DNA of 64,000 nt from Prostheceraeus crozeri. Taxonomy: Eukaryota > Platyhelminthes > Polycladida > Euryleptidae. How positions within the stretch are numbered: the stretch's first letter is position 1; every line of letters begins with the position of its first letter. Shown in pieces: positions 1 to 12,477 of the stretch. The position numbers were made by a program, and so were the translations under genes. The stretch lies in assembly GCA_907163375.1 (NCBI GenBank), contig CAJQUW010005239.1, positions 248,001 through 312,000 on the forward strand, given 5' to 3'. The notes below the pieces were generated by a model, which was not told the origin of the DNA, made no database searches, and was given only the letters and a program-made list of their open reading frames with translations.

Positions 1-326
1 CTCAGCAGTGATTTATGTGTGTAGAAGACTGTTATTAGGCCTTTCTTTTTTCGATATTGACATTAGGCTATAGTTGTATAGGTCTATAGCAAGAATTTCA
101 ATAGACATATGTGTTCGTGTTCTAGTGATCTATTGATGCCGTAGTTTGAAGCTGAGGGTTGAAAACTTAGTAAAATGAAAAGAATCATGGGCACTGATCA
201 AAATCATTTAATGCAATACTCAGCAACAGAACGACACTAAATAGCAAATCGCTATTTCACTTATTAAATTGAATGAATTACCATGAAAGCAATCAAAATG
301 AACAATGCGTGTGTAGAGGATGCCGA
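1..326. other. Left edge, no gene recognised
   Basis: This stretch lies just downstream (in minus-strand terms) of the hAT transposase C-terminus. It probably belongs to the 3' part of that element. I found no terminal inverted repeat matching the element's other end near 4898, so the element's far end is either outside the window or too decayed to see. Confidence 0.3.
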
Positions 327-2198
327 TCACTTGGAATAATATCCTTTAAGAAATTGTAGAGAATCAATAGTAGTGTCACCAAGGCGACTTCGATCTTTGG
401 AAACAAATCCACCACTGATTGAATAGGATCGCTCGACTTCAACTGTAGTAGGAGACACAGTGGTAATAGCATCTCTGATCAGTTTCAGATTTTTTGGTAG
501 GCAATTCGTCGCCTCGAAAAGGTTCATTTCCTTTCGCAGAACGCTTTGGTCTTGCGAAGAAGTTGTGGATGTTGTTGTTGCTTCGACAATAGATTGATGA
601 AGCTCATCGCGCAATCTCGTTGTGTTCGGTTTCACAGCTTCGGGATCATGTTGTGTTTCTTCGATCTCAGTTGTCTGTTAACTGCTCTCTATGAAAAGCC
701 TCGACCATATTCGTTTCAGTAACTTCTCTAGATTTCCTCGAGATGGCATCGCCTGAAACTGAAGTTCACAGGTCTCATGAAGACTGGCAGGTCGGGTGAG
801 GTATTTTAGCAGACTCGTCAGTCATTTCGTCTTTCCGTGATGTACTTTAGCATCTCATCATATAGAGCTGTTGCTAATGGTCCAGGGATTAGACTCACTT
901 TCTTCAACATGAATTGTTGATGCATCAGCAGTAAGAAGAGTTGCATCCCGTTTGCCTAGTGCTTCGACGCCAATTTTGATGGTTCAAGCATCAGCGCAAG
1001 GTTTTCAAGGAGGTCCCATTTATTTTCTGTAGGGGTTGCGGGAACATCTGTCAAATCGAGTGACGCCTTGAGAAGACAGTTCTTCAGTTTCACGAATCTC
1101 GAAATCATGCCATACAGACTATTCCAGCGTATCTTGATGTCGATTAAAAGACCAAGTTCATAACCGAGTTCCTGTTTTACATACTTTGCAAGACTTCATC
1201 TTTCAACGATGATTTTCTGAAATAGCGGGACAGTTGTCGCACTTTTTTGATTGTAGGAAGCATCTGTCCTGTCAGTTGAAGACTTTCCTTCCGAGAATGT
1301 CGTCATCTGTCTCAAAGTCGTCGCTTACATCGGAAGTTTCACAATCCGATTCATCGGTATCAGTCTCTGTTATTTTGACATGATAGAGAACATTACAATC
1401 AGCAAGATGTATACCATGTGCGAGGCAAACTTGTGAAAGCATGGAATCACACACTCCATCCTATTCATGGCACTGGCACCGTCCGTAACAGCATGCTTTT
1501 CCACAGAGAGACCAAATTCCCAACTTCCGATTAAACACATCGACGATGTTTTCAGCTGTTAATCTTCCAAACAAGCGAACCATTCCTAGTTGATGAAGCT
1601 CCTCACGTCATTGCATGAAATGGACATGGTAGCGAGCGGCGCCGTCGGACGAGAAGTCCATTCATCGATCATGAACGAAAAGCGCTGACCTCTCTCAATC
1701 ATCACTCGGAAGTTTGTCGGTCATCTGTTGCTTAAGATCAGAAGAATGGTTATTCAATATTTTAGTCAAGCTAGAAGGACATTTTGGCATGGCAAACCCT
1801 CGTTCAAGAAATGCTGCACGAAGAAATTCTGAATGAACGATGACGTTCATGGAGAAGCCATCTATCGCCACAAGCTTCGCTAACACAACGTCGATAGAAT
1901 CATATTCGGCTTTTTTCAGACATTTCTCGATGGTGGATTGCTGAAATCTCTGCTTCTTGATTGGAACTTTAGGCTGAGACTCTGATGACTCCACCAATTC
2001 AGAATCCGAAGCATCGTTATTTCTCGAATCCGTAAGTGAAATACAGTGCACTTGACGTAAATGAGCGCGGAGGCTACTTGTAGAACCACCCTTAATTGAT
2101 AGCTTCCGACCACAACGTTTGCATACTGCACTCGAGCCTTCACGGTCAAAATAGTTCCATACCATAGACTGGTTCAAGCGATGCACAGCAGCTCTCAT
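327..2198 (-). pseudogene. hAT-superfamily transposase with BED zinc finger, broken
   Basis: Remnant of a hAT transposase. On the minus strand an N-terminal piece (2198-1695) carries a BED-type finger: a CKRC pair is followed by an HLRQVH pair about 20 residues later, with the aromatic WNYFDRE start typical of BED domains. A middle piece (1454-1272) has SQVCLAHGIHLA, the conserved Cys-His-containing helix seen in ZBED-like hAT proteins, followed by an acidic run. The last piece (635-327) carries VEVERSYSISGGFVSKDRSRL, the hAT C-terminal dimerisation domain. The pieces are in family order but in different frames with stops between them, so no full-length product is possible as written. The catalytic core between the middle and last pieces is decayed. 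Family assignment is secure; activity is very unlikely. Confidence 0.85.
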
Positions 2199-2302
2199 GT
2201 CGATTCGAAGACTGATCTCACCTAAACTAATGACCTTATAAAAGAAAAGACAATAATCAGAGCAACGAATCAGTTGTCAGGTGTTATTCAGGCTCCCTGC
2301 AT

Positions 2303-4491
2303 CAGGGCTGTGGAGTCGATGCGTTATCTCATCGGCTCCGGCTACACGACACTGATGTGAAAGTCTCCGGCTCAGCTCCGGCTCTGACTTCAAATTCAGG
2401 TTCTATCTATGCTGTTTATCCTGGATCCGTTGAACGGTTTTTTGGATAGCGGTGTGGCCTTTAGAGGCTTGCTACAACCATCAAATTAGTTTTCATTAAC
2501 AAGCAACGACTTAAGTTAATAAAAATGATAATAGCCTAATATAGTGACAAATAACATACTTGTCATATATTTTTGCATGAATTGACTATCTCTGAAAGAT
2601 AAAATAAAGTTATAGCCAGGATTGGTTAAATTAGATAAAGATCTCCCGCACTGGCTAAATATAAATTGGCCTAGCCTGCAACCAGTCTACTACGAGGCTA
2701 CATTAAATAAGACCACATGAGTGATGATGATATACCTAATTAGCCGTCACAGGGGCCGAAAGTAGTAAAAGCTTTTTAACAAAGCTTGAATATGAAACTG
2801 GATAGCGTATGCCTCTAAATAGCTTATAGGGCCTGTATCTACTCGAACATGGAAAGGGTATCGGATAATATGATAATATGATCGGTGGGTAGCCTACGAC
2901 TCATCATCTGTAGAAATTGTAATTTAGATAGCCTCATTGCAGTGTAGGCTAGAAATGTACAATTGAAAATTATACTAAAAAAAATTAAAAATATCTAATT
3001 TAGGACAAGTTTTGTAATTCTATGCAGCATACTTAATAAGTTAGGGCCTACCTTACATTATATTAATTTCGTATTTTTCATTATGGCGTAAAGTTGCACT
3101 AAATAATTCATCAATGATTCATGTATATTATTATATTCAATTTATGTATAACACATTACCACTATTCCTCTGATGATGGTTAGGCTGATGAAACTGAACT
3201 CGGAGTATCACACAGTATGTTGCAGGGTGCTATGCTATGCATAATAAAAATTTGACTGCGAGCACCGAGCAGAAATCCATCTACTTTGCTAGCTTTCGAA
3301 TGCGCGTGCGGTTTTAATGTCACAGACAATAGAAAAGGAGAAAAGGCGCCTTTATTGAGAGCGTCTCAGTCTTTTTATTGTTTACATATAAGTCAGCATG
3401 ATATCAGCATAAAGTGTTGACAGACAGAAAAAAATAATAATGAAAAATTCTTGAAATCCACAGGTCTATGACATTTGGGGAAATATTATTACACGATACG
3501 GCTCTTGTGCAGTCCTCCCCCCCCTGGTCAAAAGATGCAGCACCATTGGATGTCCGTTTCAGCATCACCGGTTTGAGTGAAGCATTCCGTGCTGTTGTAA
3601 AAATCTACGTGGGTAATTGCGATGTCATGGTCGCAAACTTCGTCAGCAAGTCAACATTGTAATTTGCCTTCGGGGTTTTCGCATTGAAATATACCCTTTG
3701 AATTTTGAAGTCAAAGGAAATTCATTGTGAATGAGATACCTTTAATAATAGGGCGCTACTAGAAGTGGCTGGGTCGCTTATTGCTATAGCCATGTGAGGA
3801 CTTGTAGTCAGGTCATTCGTGTGAGTGTGAAGAGTTTCCCTCCAATCAAAATTGATCAAATTGAATAATCGATTGTTTTGAAAAATGTAGGTGGGGGGAC
3901 TGCACAAGAGCCTACAATACAATCTAAGGAAATTGGCATTGTCACAGATGCCAGTAGCTTCTGCCAGTAGCCATACCGATAGATGATAGCCTACATAGTA
4001 ACCGTATTAGATTTAAGACATTGCGCAAGAAATGTAGCTATATTATCTTTGCTGACTGAACTGGAAATGTGTACATAAATGACTGGCGACTTGTCTCTAG
4101 GAATCTACAATCATCTAGTTAGCATGCATATAACAAGTCTTTAAATTAATGGATTTTGGAGAATACGTTGTCAATATGGAAATTAGTCTTACGAAACATA
4201 TGCAATAAAAAAATATTACACATGTGTGTAAATATATAATAAATATAATACAAAAGAAAGCGGCAACTGCAAAGAAAGATATCGTGGAGGACAGATCATT
4301 GGTATACTTAAAGACATATCTTTAGATTCAAATGATTTAATTTTTTTTGATGCCAATTAATAACTTTCAAAATTCTAGATTTATATCAAAGCTCAAACTA
4401 TCGGAGCCGGAGCCCTTTGTGATAAATCGGCTCCGGCTCCGACCAAAACCATCGGCTCCTTAAGACTCCGGCTCCGCTCTCCACAGCCCTG
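2303..4491. mobile_element. Non-autonomous hAT element with perfect 8-bp TSD
   Basis: The termini CAGGGCTGTGGAG at 2303 and CTCCACAGCCCTG ending at 4491 form an inverted pair. They are flanked by the identical 8-mer CCCTGCAT (2295-2302 and 4492-4499), the TSD length of hAT transposases. Both ends carry iterated CGGCTCCGG subterminal repeats facing inward. No transposase frame is found inside the 2.19 kb, so it depends on an enzyme supplied elsewhere. It lies within the older hAT element. The intact TSD and clean ends suggest a more recent insertion than its host. Confidence 0.9.
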
Positions 4492-4898
4492 CCCTGCATC
4501 ACGAATGCCACGACAAATAGAACCCACGAGAGGTTGATTTCCTGGAAATCAAAGCGCACATACAACACTCTGTGAGTAATCGAATTGGTCAATCGTGTTG
4601 TCGAACAAGCGATGTTTGGTGAGTAACATGATATTTGCAAGCATCAGAAGTGAAGGAGTTAGGTCCTCGCCAACATAACATAACATGTTGCTGTCTACTT
4701 TCACACATGCGGGAAATTTAGTTGCATGTATTTCGCAGTCAGTGACTTGATTTGATGATCAATTTGTCGACTATTTACATTATTTCAATCAAATGGATGG
4801 AACCCTGAAAACCGGATTTAAAATATTCTAAATCCGGTTTTCGAATAGTAAAAAATAACCGGTTTCCGGTTATTCGATAATCGGTTTTCAAAACCCTA

Positions 4899-5706
4899 AT
4901 TATACACAAGTATTAAGTCATGCTTTGAAACACCCGCAAATTTAAGACGACGGGGCGCATATACTCTCCTGCTGGCACGCTTACATACATCATCAATATG
5001 GTCGTCCCAAGTTAAGCAGAAGTTGAACGTGACACCAAGAAATTTCAGCCGATTGCAAAACACTCTTTGTAATGAATCGACCAAGCATGTGGTGGAATTA
5101 TTGCGGCGAATAAACATACACTTCGTTTTATCTCTGTTTAAAGACAATCCATGCGAAAAGCACCATTTGTTGATATTATCCTATTCAATGTCAATATAGC
5201 GGTCAATATTCACAGCACTTGAAACAGGAATTAAAACCAGCAGATCGTCAGCGTATTTCACCATCTTACCACAATTAGAAAATGGAATTAATGTTTCCAT
5301 GTGAGAAGCAAAGATCATTGGAGACAGAATCGACCCTTGAAGGACACCTGATGACATGACGAAAAGAGATAAATGCAACATCTTGTATACTGATACGGAA
5401 AAATCGATCACAGAGAAGTGAAGTCATCCAGCCAACGAAATCATTTGGCAAGTAGCCATCAATGAGAGTTCGGAGAATGGCTCGATGAGACAGGGAATCA
5501 AATGCACGACATAAATCAAACGAAAGCAAAATGACACCAATATTATCAGTGGAATCGAGAATCCTAGTGATGAAGTCTTGAACAACAATGTGAGCATGTA
5601 AATTACCCGATTCTGGCTTGTAAGCAAATTGATTAGCTCCATACAGATGAAGTAACTGGCTTGCTACTGATAATAAAAATATAAGAAATGGCTTGCTAAA
5701 AGACAA
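4899..5706 (-). pseudogene. Non-LTR retrotransposon (LINE) reverse transcriptase fragment
   Basis: Minus-strand pieces in the correct order for a LINE reverse transcriptase: NQFAYKP and FDLCRAFDSLSHR (motif A, with the Asp of the F-D-x-x-x-A-F-D pattern), then SSGVLQGSILSP (motif B), then VKYADDLLVL (motif C with the YADD catalytic pair), then LSLNRDKTKCMFI and FLGVTF (motifs D/E). At least one frame change separates motif A from motif B, and a stop falls between motif C and the thumb region. The family looks like the CR1/Jockey group; I cannot assign a clade. The frame is cut at 4898 by the hAT terminus, so the rest of the thumb and 3' end would lie beyond the hAT, outside the window. Confidence 0.85.
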
Positions 5707-5710
5707 TAAA

Positions 5711-6722
5711 AGTCGAGTGGATTCTATCCAGAGATTTGAATACGCTTCTAGAATCTAGACATAGGCAGAGATTTGCATAAAATACAAAGACTTTGTACAA
5801 AAAAACAGATCAAAATTTTTGAAAGTGAATAGCGTTTTTTTATTTAAATAAATGGTCTAAAACCGCACTTGTTCTTTTTCTTTAATTCGGCTTCCAAGCA
5901 GAAATTTAAAAGTTGATGGAATAGTTTACACTACTAAGATTTCTGGATTTGCGGTTACTGGAAGACTTAGTTTCGAGTGGCGATTTATTTTAGACATGCC
6001 ATAGTGGAAAATTCAACACAGGCCCTACCACAGCTAGCTGGTTGATCACCTTGACAAAATTGCGGATCAAGGAGAGGAAAAAGTTGGGTAAACGCAAATA
6101 GTACGTTGTCATTATTTTCGTTCTATCGATGATGAAAGTGGGAATAAAGTGAGCTTAGTGTACAGGACATTTCTTATTTGACTTCCAATCACATAGTACT
6201 TATCTAATTCGAGAATCATCAGCTCGCTATCTCATAACATTCTACATAACATCGCTGAAGAGATTACAAACCCAAGCACTTTAGGCCTAGACTTTTAGTC
6301 CCCTGACTTCGGTAGCATAATTTAAGATACCTCAAACGCGGAACGTTCTGAGTAAATAAATTTTCAAATATTACATGTAATAATTGTCAAATTTGAAAAT
6401 CATTCGGCATTTCAAAGTCATAGAGTTGCGTGAAACGGTGAAGATGTTAGGATGAAGCAAAAGCGCAATAGAACTGCATGGTTGCCCTTAACAACTGGAA
6501 CAAAGGCAAAAAAGATGAAGCTTTGTGCGGATTACAGCACTATGGAAATGCCTAAATTTGACGTTAAAATTATCGGTCATGTCGTGCAGTAGCTGCAAAC
6601 TTGTCTACATTATGAATCATTAGTGATAAAGCAGCTGATAAATGTGGCAATCTTTTTAAGTTCGTGTGTTTTTTCCGAGGCTGACTGTAAGGTGATCGCT
6701 TTTGTTTCAAAGTAGGGGCAAA
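5711..6722. other. Intergenic, nothing recognised
   Basis: AT-rich sequence with no repeat pair or protein domain that I could identify. A 46-codon open frame (6452-6592, plus) exists but resembles nothing and is short enough to be chance. Confidence 0.4.
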
Positions 6723-7894
6723 CAATAAAAATTGCGCTTTCTGAAATGATTGGTTTATGTATAGATTACATTAATCGCTTTCATCAAATAATCAAATAGT
6801 ATTGCTATTATTAAGACAAATAGATTGTTGATCAATTTTTAAATAACTTTTGATGTAACTTCCATTTATCAAGTTATTGGGCCAATGTAAGATTTCCATA
6901 GATATGAAACTTAGTTATATATGTTATTTGAAATAGAACGATTTGTCATTGTTATTGAGCGGATGTTTATTTTGTTTTATGGGTGCTTCTATGATGACAG
7001 TGAATGCTCCATGGCATTGAATATAAATTTTGGGCTTCTTAATGCATCAGTTGATTGCTTTTCGAGGTTAATTGTCTGGATATGGAATTCAAGAAATGTA
7101 GAAACGAGAACTGACATTTACCTTCAAACTGGCAATGAAGGAACGATTTGTTAATCGCATACGTAGACCCAAAGATATTTAATTGTTTAAAAGGGCCTTT
7201 ATAATATTAAATATCTTTGCGTAGACCACTGAATACTTCATAAATAAAAAATATTTAGAAGGTAAATATCAGTCATAAGATAATCGATTGCCATCCTCAC
7301 TTGATACTTTATTTCATTGTATATTATCGCATGTATAGCAACAACTTGAACGGAGTCCACAGGAACTGTCCTTTTGTTTCACAGTCTCACATTATTCATC
7401 GATTCTTTGATGAGATCTTGAATTCCTCCAACTTTGACAATGCTTTCCCAACCAAAACGTTCACAAAAAGTATGGTTATTCTTTGTCGAGTTCCATTTTA
7501 GACGGCGTTCTGATGAGAAAATGCATGTCATACTACAGCTCTTGAATTCCATATCCAGACAATTAACCTTAAAAAGCAATCAACTGATGCATTAAGAAGC
7601 CCAAAATTTATATTCACTGTCATCATAGAAGCACCCATAAAACAAAATAAACATCCGCTCAATAACAATGACAAATCGCTCTATTTCAAATAACATATAT
7701 AACTAAGTTTCATATCTATGGAAATCTTACATTGGCCTAATAACTTAATAAATGGAAGTTACATCAAAAGTTATTTAAAAATTGATCAACAATCTATTTG
7801 TCTTAATAATAGCAATACTATTTGATTATTTGATGAAAGCGATTAATGTAATCTATACATAAACCAATCATTTCAGAAAGCGCAATTTTTATTG
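6723..7894. repeat. Long inverted repeat, arms about 370 bp
   Basis: The left arm (6723-7101) and right arm (7534-7894) are reverse complements across nearly their whole length. One indel of about 15-17 bp near 7010 and scattered mismatches are the main differences. The spacer is about 430 bp and contains its own smaller inverted pair around CAAAGATATTTAAT (7161-7226). Similarity fades outward past the arms. No transposase and no clear target-site duplication were found. The open frames in the arms mirror each other and are not genes. A foldback-type element or a locally inverted duplication are both possible. Confidence 0.85.
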
Positions 7895-7958
7895 CCGACC
7901 CCTGCACCTTACTCACAAAATTAGATTGTTTAACTCTTTCAATGAAGGAGTAAATTGT

Positions 7959-8306
7959 CTAATTATGTAACTCTGTGATTTTGTTTCTCATGTGAACTTT
8001 TTTCCATGAAGACTTTTCAAATAATATAGATTTAAGGCGAGAGGATTTCAGTATTTGTATCCATCTTCTGACTGCTGAATTTGCCAAATAGTTAACCTGT
8101 AGGCCTACCAAAATTAAGAAAGAGAGCACAGCAACAATTAAAGACAAAAGTTCTGATTCATGCAATGATTGTAGTCTTATGTCCTCATAATTGTCGCCAA
8201 TTTTATCGAGGCACACGGCTTGGATGTTCGTGGACCTCTGATTCGTCCGTGAGTTTTCATAAAATCCGGCTAAAAATGTGGTTTCATGATTCATCAATAA
8301 GTTCAA
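7959..8306 (-). CDS. Hypothetical 115-aa protein with one membrane segment
   Basis: Open frame from an ATG at 8306 to a stop at 7959. Residues about 54-76 form a strongly hydrophobic run (LLSLIVAVLSFLILVGLQ) suitable for one transmembrane helix. The C-terminal side is basic (KSSRLKS, KSSWKKVHMRNK), which would place it in the cytoplasm by the positive-inside rule. I do not recognise the protein. Nothing nearby supports expression, and a 115-codon frame in AT-rich DNA can arise by chance, so this is a weak candidate for a small membrane protein or a single exon. Confidence 0.25.
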   Translation of the reverse strand: MNLLMNHETTFLAGFYENSRTNQRSTNIQAVCLDKIGDNYEDIRLQSLHESELLSLIVAVLSFLILVGLQVNYLANSAVRRWIQILKSSRLKSILFEKSSWKKVHMRNKITELHN

Positions 8307-10943
8307 ATTTTGAGAAAAATCAAAAAAGTCTGGTCGAAAGGATATGGAATATTCTTATAAATTCACATTTAGGCTACTCAATTGTGATGATCTATGGTTG
8401 ATTTTTTCCTTTTGGTGGAGCAACTGGACATACAAATGATGTATTTCGTCGTATATAAAGAAAATAAAAAGATCATTTATAAGTTGAGAAATGTGTATCG
8501 GTCAGAATACAATTGAAAAAATATCCCAAATCAATGTAGATGCAATCTTGAATTACAGTCTGGTTGAAATTACGGTTCATGCAATTTCACATAATACATA
8601 ACTTGATATGCATAATTTAAGTAGAGCACAACAAAATTGTTCCCCGAAGATAAAATACTTATGCTTGGGACAGGCTTTTTTGGTACTTTTTCTGCCTTGA
8701 GCTAAAATTTTCATGAAGAGAACTTTGTTAGATTGATTTGAATTTGTCATGACTGAAACGAGGCGATACAAAGGATCAAGATGAAAAGAATTGTGAAAAT
8801 CGGTTCAATACTAAGGATTTTACAGACGAAAGACACGATTTTTGACAAATGTTGTCATATAAAATGGATTCATCCACTTGCATTTAGGTCTACATCAGCC
8901 ATGTTCTAATGTGGATTGCTTTTAGAATCAATAAAACCTACTGTTGACTATTGTGGGAAACTCAACAATTTACGAGTTCTCGTGAAATCTACACTGTAAA
9001 TCGCTGCATAATGAAATTACATACAAATTAATGTCAAATTCCTATACAATTTGAGACTATAACATCGATCGGTGCGTCTAATAACTATGCTTACCATGCA
9101 GTTACTATGATTCCCAAAGTTGACTGTTTTCGCTTATTTATTGCAACCACTGTTTTCATTTCAATGCATGGTATGCTCGCGTGCAACCTAAAAGACTCAG
9201 GACTAGCTGTGTCTTCCAGAAAAATAGTGATTTAAATAAAACACAGTAAATGCTCTACTCATTAAAGTCATCAATAATAGAAATTCAACAGTATAAAGTT
9301 TGCAAAGCAACATGCATAGTCATGCAGCCCCAAGCAACTCAAACATCTGTCGACTTACATGAGCGGCGCTAAGTCGAGCAAATACAGTCAAGGTTTAATA
9401 TTTCTTAGCACAAAACAGAGAAAACTTCAAACCATTTGTGTTACCTAGTACTAAGCAACACAATTCGAATACGATGGATGCACACATAGTCTTCCACATA
9501 ACCCACATAGACTTCCATGTCAATAGAACGAAATCCTGGAATTTCATGGAATACTTCGTTCGTGATTTTCAACATCAAACGTACTCCCAATCTCAAACAA
9601 CTTCATTTCTCTACGATCTAAAAGCTTAAAGGCATCAGCCCTAAGGAAAATAGATAGTGATCATAGAAGGTTGATGATATCCATTTAAAAAGTCAAGCAG
9701 CACCATGTATGTAACACAATCCAATGATTAAGAGATGACTTAACTAGGTGCCTCTTCATTCAGATACCCAAAATCATTCTAAACACACATAATCTACGTG
9801 GCTATACGGTTTAAAAGTAAAGCGGCATCAACCCTGAGCTATTGAAATGGTGATTATAGCATGTTTTTCAGACACATTTCAGTATAATTTCTACAGAGCC
9901 CATTCCTGATGAAGAGACGACCCTCTTCTTCCTTCAGATGCCCAAACTAATTCCAAATGTACATAAACTACGTTGCCTAATAAATCTGTCTGAAAAAACC
10001 ATAGGACCTACTATGATCACCATTTAAATAACTCAGGATTTATGCTGCTATGCCTTTGGACGGTTTAACAACGCTAAAGGTGTGATGCTGAATACTTCAG
10101 TATCCAGCATGTCGTGTATTAGATCGATTTCATAGTTCCTACATTTGCTTATTCTTTTCTGCTAGGTTCAGCACAATTGTCGAATAGGCTACTCGTTGCG
10201 CAGAGCAAAACAAGTTCTGTTTTTACCCTCTAAATAGAAGTACGACTAACGTTATAAGAACTGATGGATTTAAACTTAGATAGATTAATTTCATTGCTTT
10301 TCAACTACATTTTCGACAAAGAGCACTTTGGAAATTCGTATAAGCAATGCGTTAAATTGTTCTGACCTACTTGCTTTGCGACATGATTGTAAAGATTTAC
10401 TTTTGCGGATATAACAGTGCGACAATAAAAAGCGAATTCATTTTATCACAATTTATTCATTTTAGTTCATTTTATCATTATAAATAACTGTAAGTTAGCG
10501 TATAAATTTTCGTAAGAAACGGCAAGTTGCCATCCTCTGAATGTCACCGTAGTTATACATCTTTAGACTAATGAAGTATCAGCGGGCACCCGCAAATGCT
10601 GAATAATTTCTCCTATTTAAAAGTCGTTCTTTTTAAAATTTCCAACTGGAAAACCAGCTCTACGAAAGCTTCAATTTAACATCGGCCGCAATATCCCCAT
10701 TTCTCTGACGTGGTGTAGATATTCGACAAAATAGAAGAATCATCGCTACTATAGTCTCTTTAATTTCTTAATTCATATATGTATTCATGACAAATATTTC
10801 GAAATCGTACACTTACGTTGAGCAAAACGCATTCATGTTATAGGCCTGTGGCATCAAATAACTGTCGAATAAAGAATATCAGGATTGCATCGTTGTGTAA
10901 AAACTATGACTTACATCATAGTGTAGCAGTACTTTGCTTGAAA
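8307..10943. other. Intergenic with a degenerate local duplication
   Basis: No gene recognised. The only structure seen is a diverged two-copy direct repeat at 9751-9808 and 9928-9985, period about 174 bp. It shares CTTCnTTCAGATnCCCAAA and an ACATAAnCTACG tail. The rest looks like unstructured AT-rich DNA. Confidence 0.4.
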
Positions 10944-11693
10944 TTATTGTTTGTCCTGCTTCTCACTCTTCTCAAGTTTTACAGTTACGGAATTTTCACT
11001 CTCTGCTTGACTCTGAATAAAATATTTGGTTTGAGATTCTTCATCGACGTGAGTCGATGGAGTCTCATGAAAATTGTCCCCAAGATTCGCATCTGAAATC
11101 AAAATATCACCTGAGGTCTTCTTTGAATCTTCGTTGTTGCATAATTCCTGTTCATCTTCAATTTCAACACACATAACTGACCCAAGAATCACTTTATCTT
11201 CATAAAAGCAATTTGAAAAATTGAATCGAGAGGTTTGCTGTCTTTCATTATCAGCAGATAAGGCCGTTTCTGTTGTTCCCGAAGACTCAAGTCTGGTCCG
11301 CCATGGATCAAATGATTGATCCTCCAACCAGCGTTCCACCGGATGACGAAATTGAGAGCGTATTTCAGCGAAACAATCTCTCATTCGACATTTGGCAGTG
11401 AAATCTTCATCTTCCAAATCGCACAGTTGCTGAGTTTCTGTGCTTTTCGAGTTGTCCTGCACGGAATGAGCAATATCATTGTCATTCAAATGAGGATGTA
11501 AAGAAAGATGCTTGTCATTAGTAGGACTCAACATTTTTGAGACCGCTCTCTCGCCTAGATCGTAGATAACTGGGGATGGCTCATCGTCGAGGATATTGAT
11601 AATATCAAGATAGAGGTTGATAGCCGTTTCATTATAGCGAGTTTCGTCGTCCACAGCAAAATCTGTCTGACATGCCACACTCTGCATTTTCAT
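10944..11693 (-). CDS. Hypothetical acidic 249-aa protein or exon
   Basis: The longest frame for several kilobases, running from an ATG at 11693 to TAA at 10944. The product is rich in Asp, Glu, Ser and Thr, has no signal peptide or membrane segment, and looks largely disordered. Visible points are a near-N-terminal ACQTD motif, a helix-prone stretch ETAINLYLDIINILDDEPSP (about residues 22-41), a Trp-containing patch VERWLEDQSFDPW (about 119-131), and a Lys/Glu-rich C-terminus. The QTD core resembles dynein light chain (LC8) docking motifs, but that is a guess from a short pattern. It may be a complete intronless gene or a large internal exon; I see no strong splice acceptor at its start. Function unknown. 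Confidence 0.5.
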   Translation of the reverse strand: MKMQSVACQTDFAVDDETRYNETAINLYLDIINILDDEPSPVIYDLGERAVSKMLSPTNDKHLSLHPHLNDNDIAHSVQDNSKSTETQQLCDLEDEDFTAKCRMRDCFAEIRSQFRHPVERWLEDQSFDPWRTRLESSGTTETALSADNERQQTSRFNFSNCFYEDKVILGSVMCVEIEDEQELCNNEDSKKTSGDILISDANLGDNFHETPSTHVDEESQTKYFIQSQAESENSVTVKLEKSEKQDKQ

Positions 11694-12477
11694 GCAGCAC
11701 GTATCACAGGAGAAATACGACTGCCAGTTATCTATCGAGGTCGTGTATGAAAACGGATGCGTATCTGGGAAAATTTCAAAAACATTGCGGTTGGTTCAAT
11801 ACTTGGTGGCATGGATAATGCATTCAGTGAACATGTGCCATTTGATGTCGCTCAGTTTACCGTGGTTGTTAGCTTCGGGTTGATTGATTTGGCATGGAGA
11901 TCGTTCGTTAACAAGTTTAATTCCATTACTTTTGAATACATTGCTGAATGCTCTTCATATGTTTACAGCATACGCGTATACTCTACATCAATTTCGGTCT
12001 CAATTTCGGTCGAGAAAAAATTAACTTCTTTTCCTCTTTTTGATTAGCATATTAGTGCCGACCGATGGCCAAACTCACTGAGTATACTCTACATGATTAG
12101 CAAGGGATGATCAATAATTGATTGTAGTTTAAATACCATTTTCAATTAATTAATTAACTGAAATAAAGATAACTGAGCAATCGAATATTTTAAATCGGAA
12201 TTTCAAGATTCATTCGAATTGAAAACTCTAGTTGAAATTATCTCTGTTTGTTTGTTCGTAATTGCAAGAACTTTATTAATTAAGAAATAGAAATATTACG
12301 AATAACGCGATCAGAAAAGCGACGTGAAAAATTCATAATAATAACAGGCCACTTCATGTATTTTTTTGAATCCTTCCTAATTGTATTATTACAATCTCCA
12401 TTCAAAGTGACAGACATTTCTCATCATATGTTTTTCACATAATGGCCAGTGCATTCTTTTACTAACTCACTCTACTC
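11694..12477. other. Intergenic, nothing recognised
   Basis: AT-rich sequence upstream of the 249-aa frame. It could hold its promoter, but I see no clear TATA or initiator arrangement. Open plus-strand frames here are short and unlike known proteins. Confidence 0.35.

Larger units (their letters stand above)
327..4898 (-). mobile_element. hAT element carrying the BED transposase remnant; left end undetermined
   Basis: The right-hand end is marked by a TAGGGTTTTGAAAACCG terminus (minus strand, ending at 4898). Behind it lie several AACCGG/CCGGTTT subterminal inverted repeats at 4805-4890. The transposase remnant lies downstream in the same orientation. The element abuts a LINE reverse transcriptase frame that stops being readable exactly at 4898, so it appears to have inserted into that LINE. 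A second hAT sits inside it at 2303-4491. The other terminus is not seen; the start given is the end of the coding relic. Confidence 0.6.
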
